From: Candidatus Hydrogenedentota bacterium | Lineage (GTDB): Bacteria; Hydrogenedentota; Hydrogenedentia; Hydrogenedentales; SLHB01 | Assembly: GCA_020849535.1 (NCBI GenBank) | Contig: JADLGB010000181.1 | Coordinates: forward strand, 1 to 59,302 | DNA: 59,302 nucleotides | Reading direction: 5' to 3' | Shown: positions 27,487-35,594 of the stretch, piece by piece | How the letters are laid out: every line of letters begins with the position of its first letter | Position numbering within the stretch: the first letter of the stretch is position 1 | Position numbers and translations under genes: made by a program | The notes under the pieces: model-generated | Databases searched by the model: none | What the model saw: the letters and a program-made list of their open reading frames with translations, nothing else | What the model was told of the DNA's origin: nothing

Positions 27487-28347
27487 ATGCCACAAGTAAT
27501 CTCCGTCATAAATATGAAGGGCGGCGTCGGCAAGACCACCATAGCGGTCAACGTCGCCTATGCACTTGCGGAAAAACACCGGAAGAAAGTGCTCCTGGTT
27601 GACGTAGATCCTCAGTTCAATGCTTCGACTTGCTTGATGAAATCTGAGGACTATCTCAGACATGTTAAAGACCCCAGCAAGCACACCATAGTCGATATAT
27701 TTCGACCTCCGGGTGGAGTGCACTTTAGTACGGTAAGTTCGGGAAGGCGTGGAAAGCAGCCAAGCAAACCGACTCTTGAAAGCGCAACAGTGGCGGTTTT
27801 CAAAGGCAAGACAATAGGGCAGCTTGACCTGTTACCCTCACACCTCAGTTTGATGGCCGCGCAAGACGCAGAAAGAGGTACGGAGAATCGACTTCGTAAT
27901 TTCCTACAGAAGTGCGCGGATGACTATGATTACGTTCTGATCGATTGCCCACCAACCATTTCGATCTATACCCAGTCGGCCATTCTGGCGAGTGAGAAAT
28001 ACTGGGTACCGATCAAGCCCGACCCGCTTTCCACAATAGGGCTGCCTCTATTGGAGCAATGGCTGGAGGACTTTACGGACAATGCAGGCATTGAGGTGGA
28101 TCTTGTTGGTATTGTCTTTACCATGGTCAGAGAGAACACGAAACAGATGTTGCGAATCATGGAGGAACTTAAGCACAAACGACGAAATGATATATTTAAT
28201 GCAACACTAGGTGAGTCTATTAGTATTTCTGAGTCGGTTGAAGAAAACCAGACTATATATAACTATCGCAAGTCAAAGAATCAGAAATGGGCTAACCAGA
28301 TCTTGGAGATTGCCAGTGAGTTTCTTGAGCGAACGAGCGGAGATTAG
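27487..28347 (+). CDS. ParA/MinD-type ATPase
   Basis: Deviant-Walker ATPase of 286 residues. Walker A is K11-G-G-V-G-K-T-T, an A' motif follows (VDVDPQFN, near 40), and Walker B is DYVLIDCPP near 145. An insertion of about 35 residues between about 70 and 105 is longer than in many chromosomal ParA proteins. The ATG at 27487 starts directly before the first strand. No parB-like gene follows; instead two unknown genes are packed behind it. Base composition is visibly lower in GC than the flanks. This argues for a mobile or defence-type module rather than plasmid or chromosome segregation. Confidence 0.88.
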   Translation: MPQVISVINMKGGVGKTTIAVNVAYALAEKHRKKVLLVDVDPQFNASTCLMKSEDYLRHVKDPSKHTIVDIFRPPGGVHFSTVSSGRRGKQPSKPTLESATVAVFKGKTIGQLDLLPSHLSLMAAQDAERGTENRLRNFLQKCADDYDYVLIDCPPTISIYTQSAILASEKYWVPIKPDPLSTIGLPLLEQWLEDFTDNAGIEVDLVGIVFTMVRENTKQMLRIMEELKHKRRNDIFNATLGESISISESVEENQTIYNYRKSKNQKWANQILEIASEFLERTSGD

Positions 28348-28349
28348 AC

Positions 28350-28877
28350 GTGACTAGAAATCGCCAACACGCCGCCTTTCTCCAGTTCATATCACGAATT
28401 ACGGATATCACGGCGTCATTGAGCAAAGATGAGCTACGCGAGTACTGCACACTCGCGGAGGAGGGCTATCCCGCATTGGCGAGGGTGATCAGGGAATACC
28501 TTCGAGTGGCTGAACGCTCTGATACGAGCGTCTCCTCCGTAATTCCAACGCAGGCTCCCCGCTCGCGAAATATCTCCTATGACAACGGGGAAAGTCGTCA
28601 CTTGTTCGATCTTCTAAGGTCGAAGCGTTTTTTCCCGTCTAACAAAGACCTTGCCGACTTTGCGGCACGCGTATTGCCGGACATGACGCGTAACCGGTTT
28701 GAGAAGATGTCGCGAGGCGATATAGCTGCTAGAATAGTTGAATATGTGGAAACTAAGGGCCCGAGTACGAAAAGACATCTCCAACAGGCTATGTCGGTCG
28801 TCCTAGACGCCCGGTCCAAACCGAGTGATCGAGAGAGCTTTCTATCGACCTGGGAAGCGATTATCAAGGGGACCTAA
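28350..28877 (+). CDS. Unknown protein in the ParA module
   Basis: Unrecognised 175-residue, mostly helical protein. It begins with a GTG two bases after the ParA stop and has GGAG upstream, so translation is probably coupled. An N-terminal helical region (1-55) and a C-terminal helical part (90-175) with the charged stretch FEKMSRGDIAARIVEY flank a Ser/Pro-rich linker (56-85). The linker suggests a two-domain adaptor between the ATPase and a third partner. No domain name can be given. Confidence 0.7.
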   Translation: MTRNRQHAAFLQFISRITDITASLSKDELREYCTLAEEGYPALARVIREYLRVAERSDTSVSSVIPTQAPRSRNISYDNGESRHLFDLLRSKRFFPSNKDLADFAARVLPDMTRNRFEKMSRGDIAARIVEYVETKGPSTKRHLQQAMSVVLDARSKPSDRESFLSTWEAIIKGT

Positions 28878-28882
28878 CGCCT

Positions 28883-29599
28883 GTGGCGCGGAAGCATGAA
28901 CAGGTAGAACAAGACTTTCAGGATGCGATCAATTATCTAAGGGGGAGGGGACAACTGCCCGCGGTTTTCGGCAATGATTGGCGTGCATGTCTGAAGCACA
29001 CACATCGTCTTTGTTATTCTCTAATGTGGTGGCGGTTCCAGATTCGTAGTAGCCAGCCCTATCAGCGTGTCTTTTTGAATGAGATTGCAGCAGATATGGT
29101 GCAGATACTGCCCCAGAGTATGCTCGGTTTTGACAAGACTGTCTACAGCCTTCTTCGAAGTACGATCGAAAACGCGATCCGGCATATCTACTTCTTTCAC
29201 CATCCGATCGAATATGAACGTCTCCTTTCGGATGCGGATTGGTACTTGCCAATCAGAGACCATTTTGCCTATCTTAAGGATCACCCCACCTTTTGCAGTA
29301 TCGAGTCTATGTATGATGGCGTTAGTAGGGCTAAGTCACTATATGCGGAATTATCTAGAGTTCAACACGGTTTTTCGCTTTCGTCGCTGGGCCTCAGGCC
29401 TTCTTTGGCTGAAATTAGGCCTTCCCCGGGTCAAAGCAAAGAACACCTGAAATACCTCATGCGCACGGCTGAAAGCTGCAACTACCTCTTGGCCGTGTTT
29501 CACCGTGACGTTTTCTCCAAACTTCCTGCTGGGGATCAGAGATTGATCACGGATACATTCTCCAAGACTGCTCGTAGGGTGCTCAAGGGAATTGTGTAG
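28883..29599 (+). CDS. Helical HEPN/DUF5677-like protein in the ParA module
   Basis: A 238-residue, almost all-helical protein starting with GTG five bases after the previous stop. Two segments, LLRSTIENAIRHIYFFHHP (near 90-108) and AELSRVQHGF (near 150), resemble the paired motifs of DUF5677 and other HEPN-like proteins, where polar residues on facing helices can form an RNase site. The canonical R-x4-6-H spacing is not certain. If the resemblance holds, it would be the toxic effector of the module and the ParA ATPase the sensor or regulator; this is inference. Confidence 0.6.
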   Translation: MARKHEQVEQDFQDAINYLRGRGQLPAVFGNDWRACLKHTHRLCYSLMWWRFQIRSSQPYQRVFLNEIAADMVQILPQSMLGFDKTVYSLLRSTIENAIRHIYFFHHPIEYERLLSDADWYLPIRDHFAYLKDHPTFCSIESMYDGVSRAKSLYAELSRVQHGFSLSSLGLRPSLAEIRPSPGQSKEHLKYLMRTAESCNYLLAVFHRDVFSKLPAGDQRLITDTFSKTARRVLKGIV

Positions 29600-29681
29600 T
29601 AACGTGCGTTTGCCGATTCATATCGGCGGACATCTTCGGCAACTTACTCAAATCGTTCAGCGCTAGGGATTCTCTGCAACC

Positions 29682-32057
29682 TCAGAACTGCACCTTCCAC
29701 TCCACGGGCTCGGTGCGGCCGCAGGTGAAGGTAAACACGAGAACGTGCTCGTCCATGCGGGTCACAGTGTCTCCGCAGGAGACGGAAAGCGACTGCACCG
29801 TGTATGGCGCGGGGACGAGCACGCGCAGCGTATGCTCCGCGCCGGCGATCCCGTCGAACTTTCCGCGCAATGTCCGCGTCGCGGCGTCCCATTCGAGGGC
29901 CGTGAAGTCGGTTGCGCCCTGCGAGATGTGCCGGTCCGTCGACAGGAACATGGGCCGGTTCTCCAACGGCCGGAGACACAAAAGCCGCATGCTCGCGGGC
30001 GGCACAGACACGGACAGCTCGTTCTCCGCTGAGCCATAGTATTTCTCTTCCCAGAATCCGTAGACGGTGTAAAACGTGTTGGGGCTCAGGCCGAGGTCCG
30101 GCATGCGCACGGTCAACGTTTGCGCGGCGCTCTCATCCCAGTTGAACAAGCCGAGCAACACCCAGTCGCCAATCTTTGCATGCACCGGCAGCACCCACAC
30201 CTGCGGATGCTCGTTCGTAAAGAGGTCAATGGGCCGCGCGGACCTTTCGAGTGAAGGCAGCATCTTGCGCATCGCCCAAACTTCACGCTCGTTCAACGCC
30301 GAGAAGCGCTCGCCGATCTTGACCACTCCGCCCGTCATCGCCGCGCCGGTCAACCATGCCACGCTCTGGTCCCAGGTCAGCTTGGGCTGCTCCGTCACAC
30401 CCCAGCGTTCGCGCGTTGCGTCATGCGCGAAGAACGCACAATCCTGATCCGGCGCCCACATCCACGGAGTGAAGTAATACTTGTGCATCGTGTTCGACAG
30501 CGTCTCGACGCACCCCAACGGCCATTTGCCGGGGACCTGCCGCCAGACCGGCGCGCAGTCCGTGCCCACGCGGAGTCCCTGCGCGACGACGCCGTTAATG
30601 GGCAGCGGCGGCATAGTCATGATGAAACCGTCGTCGCCCATGCCTTCGCGCAACGCCTGCATACCGAGCTTCATGACCTCGACGCGGGTGAGGTCCTTCC
30701 TCGCATATTGTTCGGCGAGGGTCAGGTGATACACATAATCCGCTTCGACCAGCGCATCAAAACCCCAGTCCCGGCGGATACGCAGTATGACATCGCGGAT
30801 ATACGCGTACGCTTCGGGAATCGTCACATCGAGGATTCGCTCATCTTCGCCGAGCGTCTGCTTGCCGAGTGCATTGGGTTCGGCAAGCCACTCGGGATGC
30901 GCGCGCGCCACGTTGGATGCCGTGTGCACCGTGAATGGCGCGATCCAAATCCCGGCGGTCATCCCCTGAGCATGGATACGATCCGTGATAGCGCGCAATC
31001 CATTCGGAAAACGCTGAAGGTTAACATCCCAATCGCCGCGGTTAGTCTGCCACCCGTCATCCAGTGCGAAGTGGTTCCAGCCATACGCCTTCAATTGCGT
31101 GGCAACGAAGTCCAGGTTCTCGAGGACCTTTTCCTCGTTGATGTCGGTCCTGTACTCCGTGCTCCACGAATCCCACCCATGCGGCAGGAAGGGCTTCGCG
31201 CGCCGCACGTTGTTTGCCGCCGCCATCGCCTGGCCGAAACGCTCCAAGCCCTCAAGCGGATCGCTTTCCGCCACGCTCAGGTACAGTGGTTCCGACACCA
31301 ACTGCGCGCCGGGCGCAACCTCCACAGGCGGGTCGTAGACGCATTCCGCCGCGAACCACGCGAAGCGGTGCGGCCCGTCGCCCGCGGCCACGGGATTGCT
31401 GTGGGTGATGCGCGTGTAGGCCTTGTTGTTGGTCAGGAAGCCTGCAATCAGAGAACGGCCTGTTTCCGGGTTGAGCACCGCCGCGTTCCACAGACTCGTG
31501 CCCGCGCCTTGCCTCAAGCCTGGCAGATCCACGTCGCCGGGAAACATGTGGCCGCTCTCGAGTGTTATGCTGCCCGCTGTGCCGGGACCCAGCGAGAATC
31601 CACCATCGCCCTTGCCTGGCCGCGGGTCGCCCGCGTACCAGGGGAACAGGCTCTTCACGCGCACAGGTTTCTTCGTCGTGTTGGTATACGCCACCTGCAC
31701 CGTGAAGAAGGGCTTCGTAGGGTAGGTGCGATGCGACCACTCGCACTCCTTGTGTTTCATGACCATGCCCTGGCCTTTACCGAGGCGGTCGCTCACTTCC
31801 TGGCGGGCCGTGTGGCGTCCATCGACCGAGAGCGGCTGTGCTTCTTCCTCGCCCTCGAACCAGATCATCGGCTGGGCGTCGAGGAAGACCGGATCGCCGC
31901 CGGTGAGATTCACGTCGATCAGACCGTTCTTCTGAATGCTCACCTCATAAGCCGCGGACGTGGTCGTCCGGTACTCTTGTCCAGGACGGTACATAGGACC
32001 CGCTGTAAACGCCGAGAGAATACCCGCCACGATGTACATCACGAGTGCGGAGCGCAC
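29682..32057 (-). CDS. GH36/GH27-like alpha-galactosidase family protein, secreted
   Basis: A 791-residue clan GH-D glycosidase homologue with an N-terminal signal (VMYIVAGILSAFTAG). The N-terminal beta-sandwich is followed by the TIM barrel with FALDDGWQTNRGDW, then GFDALVEADYVY, where the Asp is the nucleophile candidate, and LRVGTDCAPVW, whose Asp is the acid/base candidate. In typical GH36 enzymes the nucleophile strand reads K-x-D; here that Lys is Glu, so specificity may differ. The start is a GTG with AAAGGG upstream; an in-frame ATG lies six codons later. It lies 40 bp behind the Gfo/Idh gene, in one operon. Confidence 0.85.
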   Translation of the reverse strand: MRSALVMYIVAGILSAFTAGPMYRPGQEYRTTTSAAYEVSIQKNGLIDVNLTGGDPVFLDAQPMIWFEGEEEAQPLSVDGRHTARQEVSDRLGKGQGMVMKHKECEWSHRTYPTKPFFTVQVAYTNTTKKPVRVKSLFPWYAGDPRPGKGDGGFSLGPGTAGSITLESGHMFPGDVDLPGLRQGAGTSLWNAAVLNPETGRSLIAGFLTNNKAYTRITHSNPVAAGDGPHRFAWFAAECVYDPPVEVAPGAQLVSEPLYLSVAESDPLEGLERFGQAMAAANNVRRAKPFLPHGWDSWSTEYRTDINEEKVLENLDFVATQLKAYGWNHFALDDGWQTNRGDWDVNLQRFPNGLRAITDRIHAQGMTAGIWIAPFTVHTASNVARAHPEWLAEPNALGKQTLGEDERILDVTIPEAYAYIRDVILRIRRDWGFDALVEADYVYHLTLAEQYARKDLTRVEVMKLGMQALREGMGDDGFIMTMPPLPINGVVAQGLRVGTDCAPVWRQVPGKWPLGCVETLSNTMHKYYFTPWMWAPDQDCAFFAHDATRERWGVTEQPKLTWDQSVAWLTGAAMTGGVVKIGERFSALNEREVWAMRKMLPSLERSARPIDLFTNEHPQVWVLPVHAKIGDWVLLGLFNWDESAAQTLTVRMPDLGLSPNTFYTVYGFWEEKYYGSAENELSVSVPPASMRLLCLRPLENRPMFLSTDRHISQGATDFTALEWDAATRTLRGKFDGIAGAEHTLRVLVPAPYTVQSLSVSCGDTVTRMDEHVLVFTFTCGRTEPVEWKVQF

Positions 32058-32097
32058 GGTATTGCCCTTTCCGGAAGTCCCTTGGGGACATTCCCAA

Positions 32098-33123
32098 TTA
32101 GGTGAGCGCGATTCGTTTCCCAGTTTTGCTCGACCGGTACGCGGCCAAGGCCACTTCCAACGCGTTGCGTCCGGCCAGTCCGGTCATGGTGAGTTTCTCT
32201 TTGCCCAGCACGACATCGATCCAGCGATCAATCTCCACGCTCCAGCCACCCGTGGCTGGATTCGCGTCCAGAATCGTCCATACATCGCTGCTGTCTGTTC
32301 CGGCGCTGGCCTTCCCTTGGCAAAGCCGCAGGCTGTGGAGGTAATCACAGATCAGCGAGCCTTCCGTTCCGTAAATCTCGAATCCCACAAAGCCCGGTTT
32401 GCTGGTCCACCCAACCTCGATGTAGCCCAACGCGCCGCTCGCGAACTCGAGCAGGAGCACCGCGTTGTCGTCCACGGCAATCTTCTTCACGAGCGTCGCG
32501 GCCTTCGCGGACACCGCGGCGATGGGTCCCATCAGCCAGAGGCACAGATCGATGGCATGGATGCCCATGTCAAGCATCGCGCCGCCGGCCGCAAGTTTCG
32601 GATCGTAGAACCACTTGTCCTTCGCCCAACCCGGGTAAGGTCCCCCATGCGCGAAGCGCACGCGGATCATGAAGGGCTTTCCGACGGACTTTTTCGCCAG
32701 CATCTCGTGGCATGTGCCCGGCCCGCTGTACAGACGATGCGTGAACCCGACCATCAGCTTTCTGCGCGCGGCGCGGGCGCCCGCGATCATGCGGTCGGCC
32801 TCCTTCAACGTCGTCGCGATGGGTTTCTCGCACAGCACGTGGCAACCCGCCTCGAGGGCTGCGATGGTAGCGTTCGCGTGGTATGAATTCGGTGTGCACA
32901 CACTCACGACGTCCAGGTCCTCGGCCTTGAGCATGTCCTGGTACGAGCGATACCCGCGCAGACCAGGAAAGGCTCCGGCAACCTCCCTGTGACGGGCCAT
33001 TGCAGGGTCGGCGAACGCCGCCAGCTCAACGTGCTTGTTGCGCGCATACCCAGGCAGATGGCAGGCCTGCGCGATGGCCCCTGCCCCAATGACCCCCGCA
33101 CGGAGTTTCTTGTCCCGTTTCAT
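32098..33123 (-). CDS. Gfo/Idh/MocA family oxidoreductase (cytoplasmic)
   Basis: NAD(P)-dependent oxidoreductase of 341 residues. The Rossmann loop is GAGAIAQ near residues 12-18 and the EKP motif follows the third strand (LCEKPIATT, near 95). Unlike the first Gfo/Idh gene in this window, it has no Tat signal, so it works in the cytoplasm. It is followed by the GH36-like gene, suggesting oxidation or epimerisation of the sugar that enzyme releases. Confidence 0.93.
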   Translation of the reverse strand: MKRDKKLRAGVIGAGAIAQACHLPGYARNKHVELAAFADPAMARHREVAGAFPGLRGYRSYQDMLKAEDLDVVSVCTPNSYHANATIAALEAGCHVLCEKPIATTLKEADRMIAGARAARRKLMVGFTHRLYSGPGTCHEMLAKKSVGKPFMIRVRFAHGGPYPGWAKDKWFYDPKLAAGGAMLDMGIHAIDLCLWLMGPIAAVSAKAATLVKKIAVDDNAVLLLEFASGALGYIEVGWTSKPGFVGFEIYGTEGSLICDYLHSLRLCQGKASAGTDSSDVWTILDANPATGGWSVEIDRWIDVVLGKEKLTMTGLAGRNALEVALAAYRSSKTGKRIALT

Positions 33124-33220
33124 CGTCTCGCTCTCCTTACCCCACTACCCAGGAGGAATCCGAGTCTACCCGTCGCAAGGAGACGGGTCAAAGTATGAAT
33201 GGTGGGGAACCCCGAAAAGG

Positions 33221-33250
33221 TTGCCTCGGCGGCGTCGATTCGCCTATGCT
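33221..33250 (+). promoter_or_regulatory. Putative promoter before the Dabb gene
   Basis: TTGCCT, 18-bp spacer, TATGCT, ending 51 bp before the ATG of the small Dabb gene. The -10 is a moderate match, so this is tentative. Confidence 0.4.
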
Positions 33251-33301
33251 CGCAGTGGGGCCAAACAGGGGGCGCCCCCTGACACGCAGAGGATTAGTAC
33301 C

Positions 33302-33601
33302 ATGCTCGTTCATTCCGTATTCTTCTGGATACATGCCGATCGCACCGCGCAACAGCGGGAGGATTTCCGCCACGGTCTCGAATCGCTGCGCGCCATCGAA
33401 CACGTGCGCGCCCTCTACGTAGGCGTGCCCGCGAACACAACGCCCCGCCCGGTAATCGAGCGGGGCTACGCCTTCGCGTTGACGGTGGTCTTTGACGACG
33501 TCGCGGGCCATGACGCTTATCAAGTGCATCCCGTCCACAAGGAATTTCTGGCGCGCTTCGCCTCGTACTGGTCGCGCGTACAGATCTATGACGCCGAATA
33601 G
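33302..33601 (+). CDS. Dabb (stress-responsive A/B barrel) domain protein
   Basis: Small 99-residue protein made of one dimeric alpha/beta-barrel (Dabb) domain. It opens MLVHSVFFWI, with the conserved first-strand His, and ends with the HPVHKEFLARF helix typical of the family. Known Dabb proteins include olivetolic acid cyclase and small stress-induced proteins; the bacterial single-domain members are mostly uncharacterised. The ATG at 33302 fits the domain start exactly; longer upstream in-frame sequence is not family-like. It is convergent with the DinB-like gene. Confidence 0.85.
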   Translation: MLVHSVFFWIHADRTAQQREDFRHGLESLRAIEHVRALYVGVPANTTPRPVIERGYAFALTVVFDDVAGHDAYQVHPVHKEFLARFASYWSRVQIYDAE

Positions 33602-33603
33602 CT

Positions 33604-34110
33604 TCAGCTATTCAATTTCGACAGCATCCCGATCTGGCCGCGGTGATACGAGTCATGCAACACCATGATGTTGAGTGTGCGCCCGACGCTGCTGAAGAAG
33701 TCCCGGAGTGAGTCGGGTATGTTTCCCTTTAGAGGGGAAGGGAAGTCACTATCCTCCAACTCGCCGATGCCGGTAATCACCTTGCCCATCAGCTCATCAT
33801 AGATCCCGAGCACCTGATCCCACGCCGGGTAGTCCTCGGGACTCGCGGTGATGGGAAGCCCCCCGGCGAAATCCGGAGCGAATTGTTTCCGGAATCCCTT
33901 GGGAAGGCTCGTCTCGCGCTGCAACATCCACCCCAATACGATAGTGTCCGCGCTGCTCGCCAAGTGGCCCACCAGCCACGCGGGATGCGCCTTGCCATCC
34001 TTGAGTTGGCGGAAGCGGTCGGCCTCGGCTACTGTACCCGCGATACGAAGGGTCTCCCCTTTGCAGATGGTAAGTTGCTCAATAACTAACTCCAGTTTCT
34101 GCTTCGACAC
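33604..34110 (-). CDS. DinB-like metal-binding four-helix protein
   Basis: DinB/YfiT-type four-helix bundle of 168 residues. Candidate metal ligands are His in VGHLASSAD (helix 2) and the pair in HDSYHRGQIG (helix 4), the usual three-His arrangement. Members include thiol transferases using bacillithiol or mycothiol, but many are unknown. The GTG at 34110 is chosen for its AAGGA sequence upstream; a GTG at 34152 is possible. It follows the R2-like oxidase by 51 bp on the same strand, so the two are probably co-transcribed. Confidence 0.8.
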   Translation of the reverse strand: MSKQKLELVIEQLTICKGETLRIAGTVAEADRFRQLKDGKAHPAWLVGHLASSADTIVLGWMLQRETSLPKGFRKQFAPDFAGGLPITASPEDYPAWDQVLGIYDELMGKVITGIGELEDSDFPSPLKGNIPDSLRDFFSSVGRTLNIMVLHDSYHRGQIGMLSKLNS

Positions 34111-34161
34111 GTCGAAATCCTTTCCTTGGTTGATGTCCCGCGGACCACGCACGCCGTAGGC

Positions 34162-35061
34162 TCACGCGTCCTCCGCGGCGATGATGGCAATCGCCATCTG
34201 ATCCACTTCTTCTCTTGAAATGCCGCGTGCCCGTTCCAGGCGGTCGAGGCGTTTTTGGAACTGGCCCATGGCGTAGTTCGTGAAGGTCGACTCGTCTTCG
34301 CCGAACGGGGGAACCTCATAGCGTCCGAAGGTCTCATGAATCAGCCCCATCACGGAGACGAGCAACGTGTTCATCGTGTCTTGAACGACGTTCCACAGGC
34401 TCGGGTCTTCAGACATCAGCCGCGAGAGCAGGTACATGCCGTACGCGAGGTGACGCGCCTCGTCCTGCTTGATGAGCGCGACTCCCTTGCGCGTGGCAGG
34501 CAGCACGTTCTTCTTATCCAATGCGATGAAGTACGCATGGTAGCCGGTCTCCGCGATGATTCCTTCCACCACGAGGTTGTATGTTGTCGATGCCCGAGCC
34601 AGCGCCGCGGGGCTCGGGTCCGTCCACAGAGCGCCCAGGGCCTCTGGCAACGCTTCATAGAAGACGCGGCGATAATGGTCTTGGTGGTAATGGGAGAGAT
34701 CGGTGGAGTTCCCCGCGACATCGGTCAAGAAGCGCGCAAAGAAGTCCGTATGCTTGGCTTCTTCCCACAGGAACGATGTCAGATAGATCTCCTCCTCGAT
34801 TCTTCCTTCGCGGGCGATTACGTTAACCAAGGGCAGCAGATCCAACGTGACGGCCTCCTCGCCCGCGACAAACAGCGATGTGAGCAGCAGGATGGCGTCG
34901 CGCTCTACGTCATCCAAGGCAGCCCAATCACGAACGTCCTGCGTGAAATCCAGCGCGCTCGGGTTCCACACCCCCAGCCGCTTGGCCTTCTCGAACAGCA
35001 CCATGGGCGGACTTTCCCGGCGCAATCCCCGGGCGGTCGTGGCAAACGCTTCGTGTTTCAA
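34162..35061 (-). CDS. R2-like ligand-binding oxidase (R2lox)
   Basis: Ferritin-like Mn/Fe oxidase of 299 residues, close to Mycobacterium tuberculosis R2lox (Rv0233). Metal ligands line up as E68, E101, H104, E167, E201 and H204. The two residues that form the Val-Tyr ether cross-link, V71 and Y161, are both present (GEEAV and TYNLVVEG). R2lox binds a long-chain fatty-acid-like ligand and is thought to oxidise hydrophobic substrates. The start is a TTG at 35061 with GGGAGG five bases upstream; the upstream in-frame sequence is not part of the family. No ribonucleotide reductase large subunit is nearby, which supports R2lox rather than NrdF. Confidence 0.92.
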   Translation of the reverse strand: MKHEAFATTARGLRRESPPMVLFEKAKRLGVWNPSALDFTQDVRDWAALDDVERDAILLLTSLFVAGEEAVTLDLLPLVNVIAREGRIEEEIYLTSFLWEEAKHTDFFARFLTDVAGNSTDLSHYHQDHYRRVFYEALPEALGALWTDPSPAALARASTTYNLVVEGIIAETGYHAYFIALDKKNVLPATRKGVALIKQDEARHLAYGMYLLSRLMSEDPSLWNVVQDTMNTLLVSVMGLIHETFGRYEVPPFGEDESTFTNYAMGQFQKRLDRLERARGISREEVDQMAIAIIAAEDA

Positions 35062-35227
35062 GGCATCCCTCCCGAGTGCACCGCACCATTCGGACCTGGA
35101 GCGCTGCTGCGAGCAGAATGAAAACGACACAGTACCGCGGAACCTTGCAAACTCACGCACATTATGCGCACCGTGGGCGCCACAGTCCAGCGAGTGAGAT
35201 CGCGCGTGCCAGGCCATGCGCAAGAAA

Positions 35228-35263
35228 TCGGACGGATCCGACCGATCGGTCCGATCCGTCCGA
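35228..35263. repeat. 36-bp near-perfect palindrome
   Basis: A self-complementary sequence with CCGATCGG-type words in the middle; 34 of 36 positions pair, the exceptions being one symmetrical mismatch. It has no spacer, so it could extrude a cruciform or bind a dimeric protein. Confidence 0.85.
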
Positions 35264-35301
35264 CATGCCGGTCACCTCAGGTGCAAAAGAAGAAGAGAAG
35301 A

Positions 35302-35331
35302 ACATCCCCCTCGATCCCCCTACAAAGGGGG
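35302..35331. repeat. Short C5/G5 stem repeat
   Basis: ACATCCCCCTCG followed by CCCCCTACAAAGGGGG. It shares the ACATCCCCCTCG start with the repeat near 59137 and belongs to the same family. Confidence 0.6.
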
Positions 35332-35438
35332 AAATATGCAACACTAGGTCGATAGTTTACGAAACGACTTGAGCCCAATATATGGACACTTGGTGCGAAG
35401 AACACGCGGCCCGAAGGGCACGCGCTCCGCGTCCCCCT

Positions 35439-35474
35439 TTGAAGGGGGCAGGCCCGCAGGGCCGAGGGGGATGT
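35439..35474. repeat. 36-bp dispersed repeat, copy 1
   Basis: Identical in all 36 positions, in inverted orientation, to 59137-59172. The core has GCAGGCCCGCAGGGCC, itself palindromic. Both copies are intergenic. Confidence 0.9.
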
Positions 35475-35594
35475 GTAGCCCCGCACTCGCAATTCGCCAA
35501 GTCCTCATCCAGCGCACCCTTGATCCGCCACCAATGGCTATGGAGAATGGGACTACTGTCAGACGAATGGCGTGTCCCGTCCGAAAGGCCATTG

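Larger units (their letters stand above)
35062..35594. other. Repeat-rich divergent intergenic region
   Basis: About 533 bp between the R2lox gene and the PLP-enzyme gene. It carries a 36-bp near-perfect palindrome (35228-35263), a short C/G-stem element (35302-35331) and one copy of a 36-bp repeat shared with the right end of the window (35439-35474). A longer in-frame start for the next gene (35382) would run through the last repeat and is rejected. Confidence 0.7.

Noticed and set aside
27487..28347. Plasmid or chromosome partition locus
   Set aside because: ParA-type ATPase lacks an adjacent ParB-like gene or centromere-like repeats.
30423..32105. Long plus-strand open frame opposite the GH36-like gene
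   Set aside because: It is the shadow of a high-GC gene; translation has no domains and is rich in Arg/His/Ala.
34162..35061. Ribonucleotide reductase small subunit NrdF
   Set aside because: The V71/Y161 cross-link pair and other motifs fit R2lox, and no large subunit gene is near.
35382..35594. Extended start of the PLP-dependent enzyme
   Set aside because: It would run through a 36-bp dispersed repeat; the fold begins at the ATG at 35595.
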